Part shown: positions 1 to 6,537 of the stretch, one piece after another
How the letters are laid out: every line of letters begins with the position of its first letter
Numbering within the stretch: position 1 is the stretch's first letter
Source of the DNA: Thermomicrobiaceae bacterium
GTDB lineage: Bacteria; Chloroflexota; Chloroflexia; Thermomicrobiales; Thermomicrobiaceae
Assembly (NCBI GenBank): GCA_007123655.1
Contig: SKKR01000126.1
Span: forward strand, 1-9,361
Length of the DNA: 9,361 nt
Direction of reading: 5' to 3'
Notes under the pieces: model-generated
Told to the model about the DNA's origin: nothing
Seen by the model: only the letters and a program-made list of their open reading frames with translations
Database searches by the model: none
Made by a program: the position numbers and the translations under genes

Positions 1-740
1 AAGGTCGCAGCTTCGCGCCCGGCGAGGCGATCGACGGTGCCCGGTTCTTCGAACCGACCGGGCAGTATCTGGAGCCACGCTTCCGCTCCTACTGGGAGCA
101 GAACGGTGGGATCCGTATCTTCGGCTACCCGGTCACCGCGCCCTTCTCGGAAAACGGACTGCTGGTGCAGTACACCGAGCGGGCCAGGTTCGAATACCAC
201 CCGGACAATGGGGGCAGCCAGTACGACGTGCTCCTTGGACGGCTCGGAAGCGATCTGCTGCGGTATGAAGCCGCCTCGCCCGCCGCACAGGTGGCCGAAA
301 CCGAGCAGCCCGCGGCGAGTGAAGCCAGCCCGGGCAGCCCCGCGGAAGCCCTGTTGGAAACGCGGTTGAACCAGGAGCGGGCGGCGTCCGGCGTGCCGGC
401 GCTCAGCCGGGTCGATCGTCTGAACAACGTCGCTGCGGGCCGCAGCCAGGACATGGCCGAGCGGGGCTATTTCAGTCACACCACACCGGACGGTCGCACT
501 GTGTTCGATATCATGCGCGCGGACGGGCTGAACTGGTCCCGGGCGGGCGAGACCCTGCACCGGAACCGGGCGGGGGCGGAGAGCATCGATGAAGCTGTTG
601 AGCGTGCGTTCAACGGGTTCATGAACAGTTCCGAGCACCGCCGGATCCTGATGGACGAGCGGTACCAGCAGTTCGGCATCGGCCACACCTACGGCCCGGA
701 TGGCCGGCATTATTTCACCGTCATCCTCATGTCGCCGTAA
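1..740 (+). CDS. Secreted CAP/SCP-domain protein with N-terminal Chloroflexota-type WEQNGG/FGYP module (5' partial)
   Basis: The frame is open from base 3 to a TAA at 738-740, giving 245 visible residues; the start lies off the left edge. A GTG at base 165 is internal, because the frame upstream of it is clearly coding. Visible residues ~15-84 form a module with FFEPTGQYLEPRFRSYWEQN, GGIRIFGYPVTAPF, then QYTERARFEYHP and YDVLLGRLG. I recognise this pattern from secreted Chloroflexota proteins, where it usually occurs as paired or repeated units. An Ala/Pro/Ser/Glu-rich linker (~87-115) leads to a CAP (cysteine-rich secretory/PR-1, YkwD-like) domain to the C-terminus. Its hallmarks are FSH (His159), GE (Glu183) and SSEHRRIL (His212), the usual His/Glu cavity. 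CAP proteins are normally extracellular; a signal peptide would be in the missing part. Molecular function is unknown. A terminator follows 50 bp downstream. Confidence 0.85.
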   Translation, partial: GRSFAPGEAIDGARFFEPTGQYLEPRFRSYWEQNGGIRIFGYPVTAPFSENGLLVQYTERARFEYHPDNGGSQYDVLLGRLGSDLLRYEAASPAAQVAETEQPAASEASPGSPAEALLETRLNQERAASGVPALSRVDRLNNVAAGRSQDMAERGYFSHTTPDGRTVFDIMRADGLNWSRAGETLHRNRAGAESIDEAVERAFNGFMNSSEHRRILMDERYQQFGIGHTYGPDGRHYFTVILMSP

Positions 741-789
741 CCAACACCGGGGGCGGGTAAACCGGCGCAAAGTACAGCCTGTCGAGGTA

Positions 790-824
790 CGGCGGGGGTT
801 CATCCCCCGCCGTTGTTCGTTGTT
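790..824 (+). terminator. Rho-independent terminator of the CAP-domain gene
   Basis: A perfect 9-bp GC-rich stem (CGGCGGGGG at 790-798, CCCCCGCCG at 804-812) with loop TTCAT is followed by the T-rich stretch TTGTTCGTTGTT (813-824). It sits 50 bp after the CAP gene's stop codon, on the right strand. The T-tract is interrupted by G and C, but stem strength and placement make this the clearest terminator in the window. Confidence 0.8.
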
Positions 825-830
825 ACGAAC
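815..830. repeat. Second small inverted repeat overlapping the terminator tail
   Basis: GTTCGT (815-820) and ACGAAC (825-830) are perfectly complementary around the loop TTGT. The element overlaps the T-rich tail of the 790-812 hairpin. It could form a weak second hairpin or be a protein-binding half-site pair; six base pairs can also arise by chance. Confidence 0.35.
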
Positions 831-902
831 AGGGGTTGGATGACGACATCCCCTACCTGGCCCGGACCGTACGGGCCTCTAGCGGCGGCATATCGAGAAT
901 CA

Positions 903-933
903 TTACCATTCGCTGCCCGAATCACGCTACAAT
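903..933 (+). promoter_or_regulatory. Possible sigma70-type promoter for the 137-aa gene
   Basis: A good -10 match, TACAAT, lies at 928-933. The best -35 candidate is the poor TTACCA at 903-908, 19 bp away. It would start RNA near base 940, with a leader of about 64 nt before the ATG at 1004. The position fits, because the preceding gene is terminated at 790-824 and the next gene needs its own promoter. The -35 is weak, so this is tentative. Confidence 0.3.
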
Positions 934-987
934 CCCTTCGGGCCCCGCGCCCATTGCTGGTACGTCGCGGACCACCGGTCCCGGATC

Positions 988-995
988 AGGGAGGT
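988..995 (+). promoter_or_regulatory. Strong Shine-Dalgarno site fixing the start at 1004
   Basis: AGGGAGGT lies 8 nt before the ATG at 1004. This decides the start against an in-frame ATG at 836, which would add 56 residues of Pro/Arg-rich, non-coding-looking sequence, and against the later ATG at 1079, which has only a run of Gs upstream. Confidence 0.75.
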
Positions 996-1003
996 CGCTT
1001 CAA

Positions 1004-1417
1004 ATGTCGTTTCTCCGTCGAAGCCGGACGTCCACCCCGGACCCGCCGAAACGAACGCGCCCCAGCACACCGGGGGCGATGCTCCTGACATTGCGCTCCG
1101 TGCCCCGGCACTACGACGTCCTGAAGGACGCGATTGAATCCACCGGCGACGCCCGCGTCTACTTCGGGGAAGCCCTGGCCTACATCCGTGGCAAGGGCAT
1201 CGCACTGTTCCGGATCGAGGCGACCGGCACGGACTTCGTGGACGCGCTCTATGAGACCTGGCGGGAACTGGAGTGGCAGGAGGCGTTCCGGTTCGACGTT
1301 ACCTTCTACGTCCATAACACGGAATACGTTGACAACCTCCGGGGCTACTCGCCCGAGGAAGCGAAGGAACTGATCAGGAAGCACTCGCCCATCTTCGAGC
1401 CGGGCGAATCGAGTTAG
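1004..1417 (+). CDS. Uncharacterised 137-aa protein, lineage-restricted candidate
   Basis: I do not recognise this protein. From the ATG chosen by its Shine-Dalgarno site, the first ~25 residues are basic and Ser/Thr/Pro/Arg-rich (MSFLRRSRTS...) and look disordered. An apparently folded mixed alpha/beta part runs from ~26 to ~130. It contains acidic and aromatic stretches such as YFGEALAYIRGKGIALFRIE, DALYETWRELEWQEAFRFDV and TFYVHNTEYVDNLRGYS, and ends in a charged helix (PEEAKELIRKH). No signal peptide, membrane segment, Cys/His metal site or known catalytic motif is visible, so it is probably cytoplasmic and may be a small ligand- or protein-binding fold. If the ATG at 1079 is used, it is a 112-aa protein without the basic tail. 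It stands alone between a terminator and a convergent gene. Confidence 0.7.
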   Translation: MSFLRRSRTSTPDPPKRTRPSTPGAMLLTLRSVPRHYDVLKDAIESTGDARVYFGEALAYIRGKGIALFRIEATGTDFVDALYETWRELEWQEAFRFDVTFYVHNTEYVDNLRGYSPEEAKELIRKHSPIFEPGESS

Positions 1418-1426
1418 GCGGTCCGC

Positions 1427-1439
1427 TTCCCGCTGGGAA
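1427..1439. terminator. Weak hairpin between convergent genes, possible bidirectional terminator
   Basis: TTCCC (1427-1431) and GGGAA (1435-1439) pair around the loop GCT in the 33-bp gap between the convergent stops at 1417 and 1451. The stem is only 5 bp and there is no real T-run on either side, so intrinsic termination is doubtful. It is the only structure in the gap. Confidence 0.2.
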
Positions 1440-1450
1440 CAAATCGTCCG

Positions 1451-2752
1451 TCAGCGCGCCGTCATTAGCGGTAGCAATAACCCCTCCCAGCGGCGGTTGA
1501 CCTCCTCCCGGAGGCGTTCGGTGGTGACGATCCGGATCATGCGCCGATGTTCCTCGTAGCGTTTGAAATCGGCGTCTTCCAGCCCGACGACGTCCACCCA
1601 GGGCATCAACTCCCGGAAGCCGACCGGCGGGCGATCAAATCGAACCCAGACGGACGTCTTCCATTTCTCCGGTTTCGGCAGATCGATCAGCACTTCGTGC
1701 TCCGCGACGGCTGTCTGAAGCTGGCGTCCAAGCTGGCCGGCAATCTGCTTCTCCAGCCTGCGGCGGCCTGATGGATCGTAGAACAGGCTCCCCAGGTAGG
1801 TGTAAAGATCGGTCGCCCGGGCGCTGATCTCGACCGCCCGCTTGTGGATCCGCCGCCGCTGAAGCGCGTCGACAAGTTCCCGGGTTGACCTGGGCATGTC
1901 CGACTGGGAAAGGCGGGCGAAGAGGGAGATGTCATCCAGTCTGGTCAGCTCCTGGGCGGTCAGCGCGCCACTGGCGAGTGAGTCCTGAACGGCCCGGAGC
2001 AACATGACCATGCAGGCCCGGTTGGTGTGGTGCCAGTAGACATTGTCAAACATCTCCTGCCGGGCGTTGATCAGTGAGTGCAGCGGGCTGACTCCCTTCT
2101 CGCCGACTACGATGCGCGAGGTTCCTTCCACTTCTTCCACGCGCAGCGCATCCATCAGCCGCGGGGTGTCCACCCCGCCATACGGCACGTTGCACGCCTT
2201 GGCGTCACGCGGAAGATAGTCGAGCTTGTCCACGTCCAGCGGGCCGCTCAGCAGGTCCTGCAGCAACCGCAGCTCGGGGGGCAGTTCGTTCCGGGTATCG
2301 ATCATCTCCATCACCTGACCTGGATCGACATCCCAGTCCCGCTCCAGCAGCGACACGATCTCCGTGGAGCCGATCACTCGCCGGGCGACGATCTCGTGCG
2401 GCAGAACAGGCGGACCCAGCTCCTCAATGGCGTGGCTGAACGGATAGTGGCCGATGTCATGGAGTAGTGCGGCAGCCAGCGCGGTCCGGATCCCGCGTTC
2501 CGAGAGTGTCAGGTTCGGGCAGTTGCGAAGCAGGGAGTCGATCCCCTGTCGCATCAGGTGGTACACGCCGATGGAGTGCTCGAATCGGGTGTGTTTAGCC
2601 CCTGGCCAGACCTTGCTGACGAACCCCAGCTGTTGAATCCGGTCCAGTCGGAGAAAGGGGGCGGTGCCGATGGTCGCCACCACCGCGTCATCGAGCGGAA
2701 TGCGGTCGTGAAGGGTGTCCCGGATCGTGGTCGCAAACGGCCCGTCAGTCAC
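1451..2752 (-). CDS. HD-domain phosphohydrolase, SAMHD1/dGTPase-like (COG1078 type)
   Basis: A 433-aa metal-dependent phosphohydrolase of the HD superfamily, predicted to act in the cytoplasm on deoxynucleoside triphosphates. The full active-site pattern is present. HTRFEHS (54-60) gives Arg56 and metal ligand His59, and LLHDIGHYPFSH (96-107) gives His98-Asp99 with His102 and His107. His119 in LPHE aligns with a second-sphere His of SAMHD1. LDVDKLDYLPRD (172-183) supplies metal ligand Asp175 plus Tyr179 and Asp183 of the nucleotide pocket. These match human SAMHD1 Arg164, His167, His206/Asp207, His210, His215, His233, Asp311, Tyr315 and Asp319 by motif. Length is normal for the bacterial family. 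The start is GTG at 2752 with AGAAGG (2760-2765) 7 nt upstream. It is divergent from proline dehydrogenase. The true substrate and any nucleotide activation cannot be read from sequence. Confidence 0.88.
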   Translation of the reverse strand: MTDGPFATTIRDTLHDRIPLDDAVVATIGTAPFLRLDRIQQLGFVSKVWPGAKHTRFEHSIGVYHLMRQGIDSLLRNCPNLTLSERGIRTALAAALLHDIGHYPFSHAIEELGPPVLPHEIVARRVIGSTEIVSLLERDWDVDPGQVMEMIDTRNELPPELRLLQDLLSGPLDVDKLDYLPRDAKACNVPYGGVDTPRLMDALRVEEVEGTSRIVVGEKGVSPLHSLINARQEMFDNVYWHHTNRACMVMLLRAVQDSLASGALTAQELTRLDDISLFARLSQSDMPRSTRELVDALQRRRIHKRAVEISARATDLYTYLGSLFYDPSGRRRLEKQIAGQLGRQLQTAVAEHEVLIDLPKPEKWKTSVWVRFDRPPVGFRELMPWVDVVGLEDADFKRYEEHRRMIRIVTTERLREEVNRRWEGLLLPLMTAR

Positions 2753-2806
2753 TGGACTGCCTTCTCGACGGGCGGATTGACTCGAGAACCGAATCGGTGT
2801 GAGCGC

Positions 2807-2816
2807 ATGCTACACT
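2807..2816 (+). promoter_or_regulatory. Extended -10 promoter for proline dehydrogenase
   Basis: TGC followed by TACACT (2811-2816) makes an extended -10 (TGnTAnnnT). It lies in the 104-bp divergent gap and would start RNA near 2823, about 34 nt before the ATG at 2857. No good -35 is visible 17 bp upstream, which extended -10 promoters tolerate. On the opposite strand the same bases read TAGCAT, so a promoter for the HD gene could overlap here, but that match is weak. Confidence 0.45.
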
Positions 2817-2856
2817 CCCTGATGGCGGAGACGAGCGAGATCGAGGGGTTAGGCAG

Positions 2857-3774
2857 ATGCTTCGCAAGACAATGCTGACACTGGCCGACAGTGAGTTCGT
2901 GACCCGGACGGTCACGAAGAACCGGCTGACCCGCGATCTCGCCTTCAGGTTCGTCGCCGGGGAATCGCTGGATGATTCGATCGCCGCCAGCCGCAACCTG
3001 CTCGAAAGCGGGATGACCCTGACGCTCGATCTGCTCGGCGAACATGTCACCGACCCGGCGCTGGCGCAGAAGGCCGCGGACGAGTACTGTACCATCCTGG
3101 ACCGGATCGCGGAGCTTGGGATCGCCAGTACGATCTCCGTCAAGTTGACCATGCTGGGCCTTGACATCTCGGACGATTTCGCCCGGGATCTGATGATCCG
3201 GATCCTGGACAAAGCGCAGTTCCACGGCAACTTCGTCCGCATCGATATGGAAGGCAGCGCCTACACCCAGCGCACGCTGGACATCTTCTACAGCCTGCAC
3301 GAGATATATGGGGACACGGTGGGGATCGTGCTGCAGTCCTACCTCTACCGAACCGAGCGGGACGTGGAAGACGTGATCGAACGGGGCGCGAAGGTCCGGC
3401 TCTGCAAGGGCGCCTACGCTGAACCGGAAACCCACGCCTACCCCAGAAAGGAAGACGTCGATGCCGCGTTCCGCCGCCAGATGGAACGCCTGCTCGACGA
3501 CGGCATCTATCCGGCGATCGCGACCCAGGATGACGCGATCATCGATGTCGCCAGGGGTTATGTCATGCGAATGGGCATTGACAAGTCCCGGTTCGAGTTC
3601 CAGATGATGTACGGCATCCGCCGGGAGCTTCAGGAGGAACTGGTCCGGGAAGGCTACAATCTCCGGATCTATGTGCCGTTCGGCGATATGTGGTACCCAT
3701 ACTTCATGCGGCGCATGGGCGAACGCCCGGCCAACCTCCTGTTTGCCCTTCGGAACATCGTCCAGCCGGGCTGA
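2857..3774 (+). CDS. Proline dehydrogenase, monofunctional FAD enzyme
   Basis: A 305-aa enzyme oxidising L-proline to delta-1-pyrroline-5-carboxylate with FAD, passing electrons to the respiratory quinone pool; expected at the inner face of the membrane. It is a beta/alpha-barrel matching monofunctional Thermus-type PRODH in length (~307 aa). Motifs in order: ISVKLT (Lys96), FVRIDMEGS (Asp130), VLQSYLYR, VRLCKGAY, AIATQD, FEFQMMYGIR, RIYVPFG (Tyr272) and YFMRRMGER (Arg285-Arg286, Glu289). Lys96, Asp130, Tyr272 and Arg285/286 sit exactly three residues before Thermus Lys99, Asp133, Tyr275 and Arg288/289, so the proline and FAD sites look intact. The start ATG has GAGGGG 8 nt upstream. No P5C dehydrogenase or fused PutA domain is present in the window. 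Its stop directly abuts the convergent MFS gene. Confidence 0.95.
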   Translation: MLRKTMLTLADSEFVTRTVTKNRLTRDLAFRFVAGESLDDSIAASRNLLESGMTLTLDLLGEHVTDPALAQKAADEYCTILDRIAELGIASTISVKLTMLGLDISDDFARDLMIRILDKAQFHGNFVRIDMEGSAYTQRTLDIFYSLHEIYGDTVGIVLQSYLYRTERDVEDVIERGAKVRLCKGAYAEPETHAYPRKEDVDAAFRRQMERLLDDGIYPAIATQDDAIIDVARGYVMRMGIDKSRFEFQMMYGIRRELQEELVREGYNLRIYVPFGDMWYPYFMRRMGERPANLLFALRNIVQPG

Positions 3775-5037
3775 TCAGGCGGGCTGCACCCGGTAGATAA
3801 GACGGAGAAACGCCGCCAGCGCGAGCAGTGCCAGCAAGGCGACGTACGCCGCGCCGTAGCTGACCCCTTCCGCCATCGACGCGAACGCCAGCGGCCCCAC
3901 CGCGGTCGCGGATATCATGACCATCATCGCCGATCCCTGAACCTGTCCCAGCCCCTGCCTGCCATAGTAGTACGGCCAGGTGTAGCGAGCGCCGATCTGT
4001 TGCATCCCCATCGCACATCCCAGAATCACCGCGTAAACCGACGCCAGGAACGGGGTCGAGATCACTTGCAGCATCAGAATGGCAGCGATGAAGATCCCCA
4101 TGTTGATCACGAACAGCGGCGTCGGGCCAGTCCGCTCCACAACGAACCCAGCGAGCAGACCGGTCAGTGCGGAGGCAACCGCGAACGGGACGAACACGCG
4201 CGCGGCGACCTCGGGAGACAGACCCTGCCGTGAGAACAGCGCCACCTGATGGAAGATAAGTGCGGTGTCGACCAGGGCGGGAATCGCCATCGGAAACGCC
4301 AGCGCCCAGAAGTCGAAGGTTTTCAGGACTTCCGGCCTGGGCGAACTCTGTGCCCGGCGTATGCGACGGACTTCGTCTTCCGGCAAATCCCGCGCGCCAT
4401 CCGGAAACAGCCCCATATCCTCGGGCCGGTTCCGGATAACGAAGATCCCGAGCGGCAGGACGATCGCCCAGACCATCAAGCCGAGGGTGAAATAGGCGCC
4501 CCGCCAGTCAAGCAACCCGATCAGAAACTGGCCAAGGTTCGGCATCACGGCGATCGTCAACGCGCCCCCGAGCCCCATGATCGCCATTGCGCGGCCACGG
4601 CGGTGGATGAACCACTGGGAGACGAGCAGCGAGCCGTTTACGGGCATCGCACCCTGCCCCAGCCCTCGAAGGAGCGCCAGGGCGATCGCCATGACGACCA
4701 TTCCGGTCGCGAGGCTCAGGGCAATGCAGGCGAGCCCGAAGATGGCGCCGATGACCATGAGCATCGCCCGGGGGCCACGGCGGTCCGACATCCGGCTGAC
4801 GATCATGACGGCCAGCGCGCTGATAATCGTCCCGGCTGCATAGATACTGGAGAGGGCGGTTCGCGAGTAACCGGTGTCCTCGATGATCGGATCGATGAAC
4901 ACTGTGAACATGAAGGACTGGCCGGGTCCGGCAGCGAAGGTGACCATCATCGCGGCGACGACGATCCACCAGCCGTAGAATGGCCGCGAACTGCGGCTCA
5001 GCACCTCGCGCAGGTCATTACCCTCCCTGCGCGGCAC
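3775..5037 (-). CDS. MFS transporter, oxalate/formate antiporter or monocarboxylate-transporter type
   Basis: A 420-aa integral membrane transporter with about twelve hydrophobic segments. They form two halves separated by a charged cytoplasmic linker (~202-239, RNRPEDMGLFP... to RRIRRAQSS). The N-terminal FYGWWIVVAAM, the loop 2-3 motif SRMSDRRGPR (81-90), RPEDMG after the sixth segment and YYYGRQGLGQVQG in the C-terminal half are typical of the MCT/OFA-like branch (COG2223 and relatives). Substrates there are usually small organic anions; the actual one cannot be assigned. The annotated start is GTG at 5037 with only a weak upstream ribosome site. A strong AGGGAGGGT (5020-5028) lies inside the reading frame and could serve CTG at 5013 or GTG at 5004, shortening the protein by 8 or 11 residues without loss of a membrane segment. 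It lies 45 bp downstream of the 84-aa gene, so co-transcription is possible. Confidence 0.88.
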   Translation of the reverse strand: MPRREGNDLREVLSRSSRPFYGWWIVVAAMMVTFAAGPGQSFMFTVFIDPIIEDTGYSRTALSSIYAAGTIISALAVMIVSRMSDRRGPRAMLMVIGAIFGLACIALSLATGMVVMAIALALLRGLGQGAMPVNGSLLVSQWFIHRRGRAMAIMGLGGALTIAVMPNLGQFLIGLLDWRGAYFTLGLMVWAIVLPLGIFVIRNRPEDMGLFPDGARDLPEDEVRRIRRAQSSPRPEVLKTFDFWALAFPMAIPALVDTALIFHQVALFSRQGLSPEVAARVFVPFAVASALTGLLAGFVVERTGPTPLFVINMGIFIAAILMLQVISTPFLASVYAVILGCAMGMQQIGARYTWPYYYGRQGLGQVQGSAMMVMISATAVGPLAFASMAEGVSYGAAYVALLALLALAAFLRLIYRVQPA

Positions 5038-5082
5038 CCGGAATGGTCGTCAAGTGCGGCGGCACAACCGGGACGCGGCACG

Positions 5083-5337
5083 CTAACCGCCCAGTTTGTA
5101 GATCTTGACACCGTTCTGCGCGAGCCGGTTGAGCATATTCAGTCGGGTTTCGTTGCCGATTCGGCCGGCCGGGACGATCATGCGGACGCCTTCGAGGTCT
5201 GATTTGGCAGTCACCCAGCCCCGAAACTGCTTGTCGCTCATTTCGGCGACGCTACGGTTTTCGGTTCCCGACTCGAAATCCTTCGGGACCACGATGAAAA
5301 TCTTGTTGAGGTCTTCCGGTGTGAACTCTGCAGACAT
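5083..5337 (-). CDS. Uncharacterised 84-aa protein
   Basis: I do not recognise it. It is a small soluble protein with no signal peptide, cysteine or membrane segment. Visible parts are an N-terminal TPEDLNKIFIVVPKDF, a charged middle (SDKQFRGWVTAKSD), a hydrophobic strand EGVRMIVPAG and a C-terminal RLNMLNRLAQNGVKIYKLGG. The alternation of strands and short helices suggests a compact alpha/beta fold. Codon choice is like that of the neighbouring genes, with G/C at most third positions, while the overlapping opposite-strand frame translates into low-complexity Ser/Arg-rich sequence. The ATG at 5337 has GGGGA (5344-5348) 6 nt upstream. It could be the first gene of a unit with the MFS transporter 45 bp downstream; function is unknown. 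Confidence 0.7.
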   Translation of the reverse strand: MSAEFTPEDLNKIFIVVPKDFESGTENRSVAEMSDKQFRGWVTAKSDLEGVRMIVPAGRIGNETRLNMLNRLAQNGVKIYKLGG

Positions 5338-5361
5338 CCCAGTTCCCCGTGTGCGCTGATA

Positions 5362-5385
5362 CCGGGCGTCACCCGCCGCGCCCGG
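5362..5385 (-). other. GC-rich stem-loop in the Usp/84-aa intergenic region
   Basis: CCGGGCG (5362-5368) and CGCCCGG (5379-5385) form a perfect 7-bp stem with a 10-nt loop, between the Usp stop (5467) and the 84-aa start (5337). No T-run follows on either strand, so it is not a classical terminator. It ends 24 bp before the 84-aa ATG, so it may be a 5' leader hairpin or mark the 3' end of the Usp transcript. Confidence 0.35.
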
Positions 5386-5466
5386 CTCCGCGACAGACAG
5401 GCTACCATGTTCTGGTACGGATGTCGTCCTGATTGAGTCCGACTTCGTGCTCGGCGTTCAACGGGA

Positions 5467-6498
5467 TCACTCAGCCGGTTCAGACGCTCTTGCCGCTTCC
5501 GGACGGACGAGCATCAGCGGTCGAGGCGCTTTGTGCAGGACCTCTTCGGCAACAGAACCGACCGCGATCCGGGTCAGCCCGGAACGACCGTGCGTCGCCA
5601 GCGCAATCAGGTCGACATCGGCTGACTCGGCGATTTCGTTGATACGATCGGCAGGATCGCCCTCCGGCACATCCCACGTGACGGTGTATCCGCGGATTCC
5701 GAGTTGATCGGCCATCGCGGACAGATACTCCTCCGACTCGTCACGCTCGGTGCGGCCATCCGACGGACGTGCATCATGCTCGCCGGTCAGCCAGGAGCGC
5801 TCGGACTCGACCGATCGAAGCAGGTGCAGCTTCGCGCCTGACGTGCCGAAGATTTGCTCGACGTGTGGCAGCACAGCCTCACTGAACTCCGAGCCATCCA
5901 GGGCAACGAGCACGCGTTCGAAGTCAACGCTGGCGGCGGTGTCCGGCTTCTGCCGTAGCGCCCGGATCAGGAACATCGGGCACGGGGACTGTTCGGCGAT
6001 CTTGAGCGCGACGCTCCCGAGTAGGACCCGTCCAAGACCGGAGCGACCGTGGGTGGCCATCACGATCACCGGCTCTTCATCCCGAGCGGCGTCCGCGTCC
6101 GTAGCGGCAAGCTGGAGAATCCGTTGGGCTGGATCCCCGTAGAGCACGTACGTCTCCACCGCCACATCACTGATCGAGTTTGAGACGTAGGAGAGATACT
6201 CGTTCGCCTCCGCCTCGCGCTCCTGCAACTCGTTGAATTCGGACTCGTCCACGTCCGCCGAACCCGGGTACAGACCGAAGGGCATACTCGCCGACACGGG
6301 TCGGCCGACCTCATCGAACGGCTGTCCGAACGTCGCGGACTCCCGGCTCTCCGACTCCGACGGGAGCCAGGCGGGTGCATCGATCACGACGAGGAGCTGG
6401 AGCGGGGCGCTGGTGAGCTTCGCCAGCGATCGAGCGTACGGTAACGCGCATTCCGCGATATAGGACTGATCCAGCGGAACGATGATTCGACTGACCAC
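5467..6498 (-). CDS. Tandem universal stress protein (two UspA domains)
   Basis: A 343-aa cytoplasmic protein made of two Usp domains, a common bacterial arrangement linked to stress survival and nucleotide sensing. Domain 1 (~2-180) starts SRIIVPLDQS and carries ATHGRSGLGRVLLGS (148-162). Domain 2 (~193-335) starts FERVLVALDGSEFSE and carries ATHGRSGLTRIAVGS (301-315). Both keep the G-9x-G-S nucleotide-binding spacing (Gly151/Gly161-Ser162, Gly304/Gly314-Ser315), with Ala in place of the first Gly, a frequent variant, so both domains look ATP-binding competent. Domain 1 has a long acidic/Ser-rich insert (~46-100), as in other tandem Usps. The start is GTG at 6498 with AGGAGG (6505-6510) 6 nt upstream. 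It appears to be its own transcription unit, with a promoter at 6596-6604 and a ~90-nt leader containing a hairpin and a palindrome. Confidence 0.93.
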   Translation of the reverse strand: MVSRIIVPLDQSYIAECALPYARSLAKLTSAPLQLLVVIDAPAWLPSESESRESATFGQPFDEVGRPVSASMPFGLYPGSADVDESEFNELQEREAEANEYLSYVSNSISDVAVETYVLYGDPAQRILQLAATDADAARDEEPVIVMATHGRSGLGRVLLGSVALKIAEQSPCPMFLIRALRQKPDTAASVDFERVLVALDGSEFSEAVLPHVEQIFGTSGAKLHLLRSVESERSWLTGEHDARPSDGRTERDESEEYLSAMADQLGIRGYTVTWDVPEGDPADRINEIAESADVDLIALATHGRSGLTRIAVGSVAEEVLHKAPRPLMLVRPEAARASEPAE

Positions 6499-6507
6499 GG
6501 GAGTCCT

Positions 6508-6519
6508 CCTGACGTCAGG
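6508..6519. promoter_or_regulatory. 12-bp palindrome overlapping the Usp ribosome binding site
   Basis: CCTGACGTCAGG is a perfect palindrome whose left three bases are part of the Usp Shine-Dalgarno (AGGAGG on the minus strand, 6505-6510). It may be an operator, or in RNA a 4-bp hairpin that partly hides the ribosome site. About two 12-bp palindromes are expected by chance in a window this size, so only the position is suggestive. Confidence 0.3.
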
Positions 6520-6537
6520 TCGGCTTCCACTGGCTCG

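Noticed and set aside
836..1003. N-terminal extension of the 137-aa protein to an ATG at 836
   Set aside because: The extension is Pro/Arg/Gly-rich and runs over the likely promoter and Shine-Dalgarno site; the start at 1004 has AGGGAGGT at 8 nt.
2777..2816. TTGACT (2777-2782) as the -35 partner of the TACACT -10
   Set aside because: The spacing is 28 bp, too long for a sigma70 promoter; the extended -10 is a better explanation.
2749..3435. Minus-strand open frame of 228 codons
   Set aside because: It is antisense to proline dehydrogenase, whose motifs are complete along its length; the translation shows no recognisable features.
4249..5202. Long plus-strand open frame of 317 codons
   Set aside because: It lies antisense to the MFS gene and 84-aa gene; its translation is low-complexity His/Asp/Arg/Gly-rich, typical of the shadow of a high-GC gene.
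5403..5417. TACCA-5nt-TGGTA inverted repeat between the Usp and 84-aa genes
   Set aside because: A five-bp arm is expected by chance, and there is no promoter or terminator context.
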